Positions 11,501 through 20,500 of a stretch of 64,000 nt of DNA are shown piece after piece. This DNA is from Mauremys mutica. Lineage: Eukaryota; Chordata; Testudines; Geoemydidae. The DNA is taken from NCBI RefSeq assembly GCF_020497125.1, contig NC_059075.1, positions 46,908,003 through 46,972,002 on the forward strand, in the 5' to 3' direction. Position 1 is the stretch's first letter, and each line of letters begins with the position of its first letter. The translations under genes and the position numbers were made by a program. The notes beneath the pieces are model-generated. The model was not told the DNA's origin. It saw only the letters and a program-made list of their open reading frames with translations, and made no database searches.

Positions 11501-14500
11501 GTGCTGATTCAGCTAAAGTTAATCTAGTGACTAAGGCCCGGTCTACATTAAAAAGTTAGGTAGACCCAGCTATGTTGCTCAGGGGTGTGAAAAATCCACA
11601 CCCCTGGGCGACATAGTTCAGCCGACCTACCCCCTGATGTACACAATGCTAGGCCGACAGAAGAATTCTTTCATTGACCTGGCTACTACCTCTCAGAGAG
11701 GTGGATTACCTACACCAGTGGGATAGCTCCATCCATTGGCGTAGGTGGTACCTACCCTGAAGCGCACTGCAACACTGCAGCTGTGCTGCTGTAGTGTTTC
11801 AAATGTAGACAACCTCTAAGTCATAGCACAGGACACTGCAGACTCAGATGGTTGGTGGAGCCCTATAATAAAAAAAAAGTCTAGGAAACAAGAATTAAAA
11901 TATAGTAGAAGGAGAGATCCGTGTCAGAGTAGGGTTAAGCTCTGATGAATATTTTGCACTGCTGAATGTTGCCCATGTAACACCTTTGTTCTGTTCTGCT
12001 TTTATTTCTCAGAGTTTATATCTCATTCCTTTTCCCTCATGGAACTGAAGTTTCTTTATCAGTATGCATTGCCTGACCTGACAGGAAAGATTCTGGTTGA
12101 CGTTGGCTCCAGGCTTGGTGCAGTGCTATTTGGGGTAAAATCCAGCATGGGAATTCATATTCTGTTTCTGTGCCATACTTTTCCCTTCTCCAGTTGGCAG
12201 CTTTCATTGTTCCATACTTTATCTTCATCTGAGGGGACAGATCAACAAATAGCCGTCTATAGCATGAAGCATCCAGCCAGTAAGAGGTGTTCTACTCTTG
12301 TACACGCAGTTCTCCTTCTGCTTCTCACAGAGATGAAAACGCTATTGATCTCACTTATTGACTTGCCTCCACAAATAATCAGAATCTGTTGTCTAACAGT
12401 GTAGCCAGTGATGAGCTGCCAAAATATTAACAACGGGTTCCCTATAAAAAGTTCTGATTTAAGGGATGTGCGACAGCATGTATTTTTTGTACCAATAGGG
12501 TTACCATACGTCCATATTTTCCCAGGAGGTGATTAAGAACCGAAAAGCCTGACATGTCCAGGAAAATACAGATGTATTTTAACCCTACCTAAAGTTCTTT
12601 TTTAAAAAGATGGGGCTGAACTAGAAATGAGCTCCGTTTCACATGTGTGGGTGGTGATCAGGGACAGTCTCAATTTTTGGGTCTTTTTCTTATATAGGCT
12701 CCTATTACCCCTCACCCCCGTCCCGATTTTTCACACTTGCTGTCTGGTCACTCTAGGGTGTGCACATGTGTGGGTCCCAGCTGCTCCCTGCCCCCCCCTC
12801 ATTAAAGTAGGTGTGCAGGGTTACTGCCCTGGGAACTGCAGGGCACCAGTGGATGTGGGGCTGGCTGCAGATAGGGGCGTGGGGCAGGGCTAGCTGGAGG
12901 CAGGGAGTGACACGGGCTGGCTGTGGGCAGGTGATGCAGACGGGCGGGCTGCGGGTGGCTGTGGGCAGGGGGTGGCTGCGGGTGGCTGTGGGCAGGGGGT
13001 GGCTGTGGGCAGGGGGTGGCTGGGGGCAGGGGGTGGCTGCGGGTAGCTGCGGGCAGGGGGGTGGCTGTGGCAGGGGGTGGCTGCGGGCAGGGAAGGCGAG
13101 GGAGGGGCGCAGATACTCACACGGGGGGAGCGGCTGAGAGCAGCAGGACGCAGCCGGGGACTCACCAGGCAGCAGCAGGAGCCCCAGGGCCAGAGGTCCA
13201 AAGAGCAGGAGCAGCAACAGGGCCAGGAGGCAGCTCACATGGCTCTCGCAGCGCAGCGGCCCCCGGCGGCCGGGAGGAGGAATTACACGCTTCCCAGGCA
13301 GAGCCCATCAAAGCTTCCCTCGCAGGGAAGCTAGTTAACAAGCGGTTCTAAAACCGATTCTAAATTTAACAACGGGTTCGTGCGAACCGGCTCCAGCTCA
13401 CCCCTGAGTGTAGCATTTTGCTGTCTCACACCTTGGCTGCTCTTTAGTTTGTTACTGCTCAGTCTCACATTGCTAAATTAATGTTTTCTTTCCTGTTCTC
13501 GCCAGATGTTCTGCTGAGTTTTGGTAAATCCCATTGTGAAGCGGGAAGTTCTTAAATTTCACTGAGATGCTTTTGATATGAATTTGTCTCCTAGCTCAGT
13601 GTTTCTCGACTTTTTTGATACCAGGGACTGTCTTGCTGCCTTCCTAAACAGTGTCCGGGAAATCTCAGGGACCAGTGCCAGTCCATTGAGAAACACTGCC
13701 TAGCTAACACTTAAAGCATTTTGTCCTATCAAATACTTTGTCAGGAAGCTCAAGTGTAATTTCAGATTGTTGTGGGCATGATTGGTACAATGCATGGCCA
13801 ACAGCAGCACAAAACATATATGGGTGTAAATTATATCAGTTAATAAAAATTTCTTAACAAAGTCAGTGGCTTCAATAGGGGACTGATCTTGGAGTCACTC
13901 GAACATGTAACTTTACTCCTCTGAATAATCCAGTTTGGGATTAGTCATATGAATAAAGTTATTCCCACATATGAATGTTTGCAGGATTGGGTCCTTAAAT
14001 GTTAACATTTTATTGTCAATTATTGGACTTATTTTGAAGTTCTGGAGCACTTATATTGTTATAATGAAAGAGAGCCTCAAGATAAAGCAGCAATATAATT
14101 AAAAGAGAGGTTTTCTTTTTCATCATATTCTTGGCTTGCATTTCAGAAGTGGCAATTTGCCATGTTTTATCTGCACAGGTTGCCTTTCTAGCCAGAGGGT
14201 TGAAGGGCTTCAGAAAGCTCTAATAATCAAATTTCAGTATATTGACATCTGTAACGTATGTTTGTCATACTTTTTTTTTTTTAAACTTTCCTATGCTAGC
14301 TCAGTGTAATTATAGTGTTCATTGTAGAAAAAATTGTAGTTAAAGTTGCAACATTTTACCCATTATAGGCTGATGTTTTCTGGCATTCATACTTTCTCAA
14401 AAATTCTCCTTTTGGACAGAAACTTTCCATGATTGATCTGAGTCCAAAGGCAAATTACTTTAGAATAAAGTTTAGAAAAGTTAATTCCACCATTTTTGAG

Positions 14501-17500
14501 GTATTCTAAAAAATGTAAATCATAATTTATATTTTACCATTTTAAAAAAATACTGTATCTATAAGTAGCATTGTTCAGTCTAGGAGGAAAATCGTGTTGT
14601 GAGCTCTTCCATCCCATTATAGGTGCAAATTGGACTTTCACATACCACTGTGTGGAGTGAACTCCAGATTTTGTGTGTGTGTGTGTGTGTGTTGGATATT
14701 TCTGTTGCATTCTGTTCTCCTGCAAAAGAAAACAAACCGATAAATAAAAGAATCCCAACACAATCTTTGTGTGTTAATTCCACCCTCCTCCCCTTTCAGT
14801 TTATTTTTATAATTCGGTTTTGTTTTAGTTTTTTCCCCCATTCCCTTAAGGCAGTTTCTATGTATCTACCAGTAGAAGTGGAGCTGGAGTTGTTGCTTGC
14901 TTTCCTTTCTTATCTTGGCCTATTAGCTCACGTCTGTTTTTTGCATGGTAATGTTCATAAATCATTTACTGTAACTGCCAAAAAGAGGGTCTTAACCCTG
15001 GAAAACTGTAGTTCACTCTAGTGCATTTCCTACTGTTATGTTTTAAAACAAATTTAAAATTTTTTAACAACCCCTCCAATTACACTTTTTTTTTAACCTG
15101 CCTCTAATCATAACCTTTGTTTTTCACTTTATAATGTTTAGTTTTTCCACTTTAAGTTAGAAGAAGTCATTTTACAGGCACCTCAATTATTACATTTCCT
15201 CTCCTTATTTCAGGGCTATCTTTACAGCTCAGCGTCCCAGCTATATGGAGTGGAAATGAATGCAGACTTTTGCCAGTTGCAAGAAATGATAATCACAAAA
15301 TACCAATTTACAGACAGAGTAAAGGTGACTAGATACATTTTATAGTGTGTATATTTTTTAATCAGCTGTATAATAGATTAGTTAATTCTATTTCAATGAG
15401 AGAGGCTCGTAAAATCAGTATTCTGAAGATAAATCTGTACTTGTTGGTTTGATTTTAAACAAAACAAAAAAAGTTAATGTACATTAAAATTGAGAAGAGA
15501 TTTAAAAAAATCTTTTTAAAATATAGTAATATTTGATTCATTCAGCCTTTTATCTGAGTATGGCTCAATCTCTCAGCTGACCCCAAACAAGTACATACTG
15601 GTCTCATTAAAATCAATAGAAGTTCTACCACTGTTTCACTGTTTGTTGAAATAGGATTAAGCCAGTATATTAAGTATCAGTCATGCATCTGACGAAGTGG
15701 GTATTCACCCACGAAAGCTCATGCTCCAATACTTCTGTTAGTCTATAAGGTGCCACAGGACTCTTCGTCGCTTTTTCCAGTATATTAAATGTTTATGTCT
15801 AGAATTATAAGAAAAACAAGAGGCATCTGGGGTTTCCATGTTTTGCTAAGAATAGCAAAGATACTGTCAAGGATTTGCATTTGAGTAGACGCTAAGGTCT
15901 GCAGGCTGCCAACATTGTGTGTTGTATTTCTTTATTAGTTTCTTTGGAACTGAGAATTTCAGTTCACATTAGTGCATATGTATGTCAGAAAAAACAAGAA
16001 ATGTTTCAAACAAACTCAAACCATTATACAGAGATGCTGTTTTCATAATGAGAACAGTCCCTTTTTGGGAATGTCTGAGCCCATGCAAAAGGTCTTGTGG
16101 CCAAAGGCAATGAATAAAACACATTAAGAGAAATGAGTGTCAAAACTCCCAGGGTATGTCTATACTGCAGCTGGGAGTGAGGTGTGTCTAGCTTGGGTGG
16201 CTAGCCTGAGCCTTCACGGGTGCTGCAGTGTCCACACTATTTTTTTTTTGAACTAGCTCAAGCCCCGCTGGGATGAGTCTGTTTACTTGGACTGTGAGGC
16301 TTGCTCCTAGCTGCAGTGTAAACAAGGCTTCTGATGTGTCTGAAATATATCAGTGAAATATGATTGTACTGTACAACAGAATGCTCCATCAGGTTAATTC
16401 ACTAGATACTGTAGATGTGTATATACATGCTCTTGAGTTGCTTTATATCTGGGAAATATACACCTTAAATGTTAGTTTTTCTTCACACCTTGTAATTCTG
16501 CTGAAGTACTATAGTTTTCCGTGCATAAAGATAAAACAGAGAATACATTTTCAAAGCAGTGCCTGGTGACTTTGCCATTCAACTCCCACTTGATGTTAAT
16601 TTAGTCATGTCACTCCTGTTATTACACACTGTTTTGAACATTATCACACACTGCTTTAAACATTTCATTCTTGGATTTCAGCTTCACCCCAAAATGAATC
16701 CTCTCTTTTATTGAGATATACAGTAGCATGAAAAAACATCCAGAAGCCAGTTGGCTAAGTAATATGTAGGTAAAAAGAGGTTAAAAATCTTGGAGGAAAA
16801 AAAGCCTCATAATGGCCACTGTTATCTGGGATGTTCTGATAAAAATCCAGAACAATACACTCTTTCCACTGTAACCCCTACTACCTGAGATATCAGAGTA
16901 AAACAATTTCTATATTTAATAGTGAATTTATGAGTGAGTCTTTTGTTGTTCTGTTCATAAATTTAAAAAATAAGTGCATAGAAGTCACTTATGTTGTACC
17001 ATGTTTGATGTGAATGCTTAGAGGTTGGTTAAAAAAACAACAGAAGTTGGGGCAAATTCAGAAAATCACCCTTACATGTATCTAACTTTAATACATGTAA
17101 CTATTTTTATATAGTAGTTTTTGATTTTCACGGTACTAAGAGAAAACCACTTTTCAGTACTGATTTCTTTTTCCCTTTCAATTTAGTAAACAGTCAGTCC
17201 CCACCGTTCGTTGACGAATACTTATATATAGCACACAAACATTTTTTTTTTCTTGGCAACATTGTGGAGGATTTTAAAGAAGTGATTTGGAATTCAGAGG
17301 ACATTTTAAAAAAAGGTATTGCAGATCAGATTTGAGACTGTTGACACAATCCCTTTAAATCACCAAATTAGAAAAGAGTATATAATAGTTCCAGGAAACA
17401 AGAATTGTACTGTACCCAGATAACGTTGTCGTTCAGATTAAAGAACATACTGAGAATAATGTCCAAATAATCTTCTTAACCAAAGAAGCAGAGAACTTAA

Positions 17501-20500
17501 TTCCTTTTGTAGTCTAGGTGCATAAGAAGTATGACTATAAACTCTTAGTGAACCCTTTGGCTCTATTCTCTTAAATGGATGAAAGTCACCAGTGCTGCTA
17601 GTTCTTCATTTTTAACTAGTCTTAGAGTTTTGTTTTCAGGAAAGTTTTTTGTTTTGTTTACCGAAATGTTTGGTTATAATGGAATCACTACAAAATATTC
17701 TGTTAGTACAGGGCTGGGCAAACTTTTTCGCCCGAGGGCCACATCTGGGTGGGGAAATTGCATGCAGGGCCATGGATGTAGGGCTGGGGCATGAGGTTGG
17801 GGTGCAGGAGGGAGTGTGGGTGGGGATGTGGTGTGCAGGAAAGGGCTTGGCAAGGGGTTGGGATGGAGGAGGGGTGTGAGGTGTACGAGGGGGCTCAGGG
17901 TAGGGGGTGTGGAGTGTGGGAGGGGGCTCAGGGCAGGGGGTTCAGGTGCAGGAGGGGTGTGGCGGGGCTCGGCAGGGGGTTTGGGTGCAGGAGGGGTGTG
18001 GCAGGGGGCTAAGGACAGAGGGTTGGGGTGCGGGGTGCAGGAGGGGGCGAGCTTCAGCCCGGCGCCTCTTACCTTGAGTGGCTCGGGGTGGCAGCGGAGC
18101 ACAGTGGGGCTAGGCAGGCTCCCTGGCCCCGCACCGCTCCTGGAAGCGGCTGGCACCACTTCCCTGCAGCACCTGGCGGGGGAGGGAGGGGCAGGGGTTC
18201 TGTGTGCTTCCATTGCCTGCGGGTACCTCCCCCAAAGCTCCCATTGGCTGTGGTTCCCCATTCCCAGACAATGGGAGCTTTGATGGGGGGGGTGCCTGCA
18301 GGCGAGGGCAGTGCGCAGAGCCCTCTGCCCCCCACCCAGGGGCTGCAGGACCACGGTGCCGGCCACTTCTGGGAGCGGCACTGGGCCAGCAGCGTCATGG
18401 GGGTGGCAATCATGCGAGCCAGATCCGGCCGGCACCCTGTCAGTTCCTTCCTTCCAGCCTGTGACGGTTGATAGAACATAGCCTCCGGCAAGGTGTTTTT
18501 CTCTTCAAATTTAGTTTATTAGGGCTGGTCCACACTAAGAAGCGGGGTCGAACTAGGGTACGCAAATTCAGCTACGTGAATAGCATAGCTGAATTCGAAG
18601 TACCCTAGTTCGAACTACTCACCCGTCCAGACGCCGCGGAATCGAAGTCCGCGGCTCCAAGGTCGACTCCGCCACCGCCATTTGCAGTGGTGGAGTACCG
18701 GAGTCGACCGCGGCGCTTCCGGAGTTCGAACTATCGCGTCCAGATTAGACGCGATAGTTCGAACTCCGAGAAGTCGAACTCACCGCGTTGACCCGGCTGG
18801 TAAGTGTAGACTAGCCCTTAGTCTTAGCTGCATGTCCATGAATTCCGAGCCCATCTCCTTGGGTACTGCTTGTGAGTCTCCTACTGTGGAATTGACGTGA
18901 CATGAGGAAGCACTCGAAGAAAAAACGGTTACTAACCTTTCCATAATTGTTGTTCTTCAACATGTGTTGCTTGCGTCCATTCAATAATTCACCCTCCTGC
19001 CCCTCTGTCAGAGTTAGCAGCCAAGAAGGAACTGAGAGGATGCAGGGATGGTTATGTCCCTTATACCAGTGCATAAGTGCACAGCATCAGAGGGCACTAG
19101 AGCTGGTCTGATGAATACCAATGAGGGGGAAATCTCCAGCAACGGTGCATGCAGTTTCTGCACACCTAACACAGAATAGATGTGAGCAACACATCTCAAA
19201 GAAAAACAGTTATGGAAAGGTTAGTAACTGTTTTTTTCTGCATTATTAGTCCCTTAATACTGACTGTAAAAGGTGACCAGTGCCACTGCATCATCCTGTT
19301 TGTCCACCATGATAATGTCACTCCTATAAGTAACATTTTCATGGTGACAGTGATCCAGTGTTCTACTTCAGACTGAGTAAGCAAAGTATCAGTTTAGCTG
19401 ATTCCAGAAGTTAGACAAATTCACTAGGTTGATTTCTAATTGGTAGGGACACTTCAAATCAAATCTTGGTGCACAAATAACACATGGATTGACAAAATCC
19501 CAAAAGAGATTATACTACTACTTTTTCAATCAGAAATTTAAGATTTATTTTTCTGGGTTAGGAGGAAAGTCCTCCAACTTCCTGTTAGTTTTGATGAGCC
19601 TCCAAATTCCCCCTATGTTGTCGTCATCATCAGCTGCCCCACAACTCCATTTTCTGCTACCATTGTTTTGGCTGAGGAAGACTGGACAGGATGCTGATGT
19701 TCAAGAAGAGCTCTTATACTGACTGGAGAAGGACCTGTTTAATAATATGAGGCACTCTGTCTCTGCAGTTCTCCCTCTGAGAGCTGAGCACATCGCATCT
19801 CCATTACTCCCAGTATGTGGAAGAAGAATACAATAACCAAACTTGGGTCTTCATGGACAGTCTGAGCCTTAATCACTAAACAACCAGCTCAGCCCTTAAA
19901 ATGCATTTTAATAGCTTCATTAAAAGCTTTAGCTGGATTAAATCCTTTACTAAAATTAATAAGCATTCATGATGATAAAGCACAGGTAACTAAAATATAA
20001 GTAATTTCCTATATCTTCTATTGTGGCATTCAGTGATCAAGAGCAAAAGTAGATGTAATATATTTTTATTTAATATACATAATGAATTAAGTACTGTAAT
20101 TACTGAGGAAATAAAACTGGCTTCTTTAACACTCTCACTAGTGAGTTCATTTCTTTGTTACTTAATATAAATTGTATGAATTGTCTACTCTGCTCTATAG
20201 ACAGACCATGTCTATTAGAAAGCGTGCATCTTCTTCTAAGTTAACTTTTACGTATGTACAATTATTTGTCCTTCAGGTGCTTCATTCAGACATCTGTACT
20301 CAGGCTTCACTCCTTCAAAATGCTGATGTTGTTGTAATGAATAATGTCTTTGAATATTTTCTCGACAGACTGGAACAGGCCAGGTAAGTATGTGTCCAAA
20401 CAAGTAATCAGTTTCTCTGCCAGTGGATTTAACCTTGCAAGTTATAAAAAATCCTTTATATTGTGCCTTTTGAAGTCACACACATAATTTGTATTAGAAA

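Larger units (their letters stand above)
12135..15213 (+). other. Intron between exons C and D
   Basis: It holds a 1001-bp hAT (12406-13406), a 102-bp hAT MITE (13597-13698), a GT repeat (14671-14692), and otherwise AT-rich sequence. Confidence 0.7.
15325..20276 (+). other. Intron between exons D and E
   Basis: The longest visible intron. It holds a Penelope end (15680-15780), an old MITE-like repeat (16150-16331), a GC-rich hAT-like insertion (17709-18470), a Harbinger-like MITE (18522-18817) and a DIRS end remnant (18830-19240). No host exon is visible in it. Confidence 0.7.

Noticed and set aside
12753..13351. Overlapping frames of 85-161 codons
   Set aside because: They translate a 17-bp minisatellite inside a hAT element.
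17674..18491. Long frames on both strands (up to 253 codons)
   Set aside because: They lie in a GC-rich, low-complexity transposon body; the proteins are Pro/His or Gly/Arg runs without domains, and overlap in several frames.
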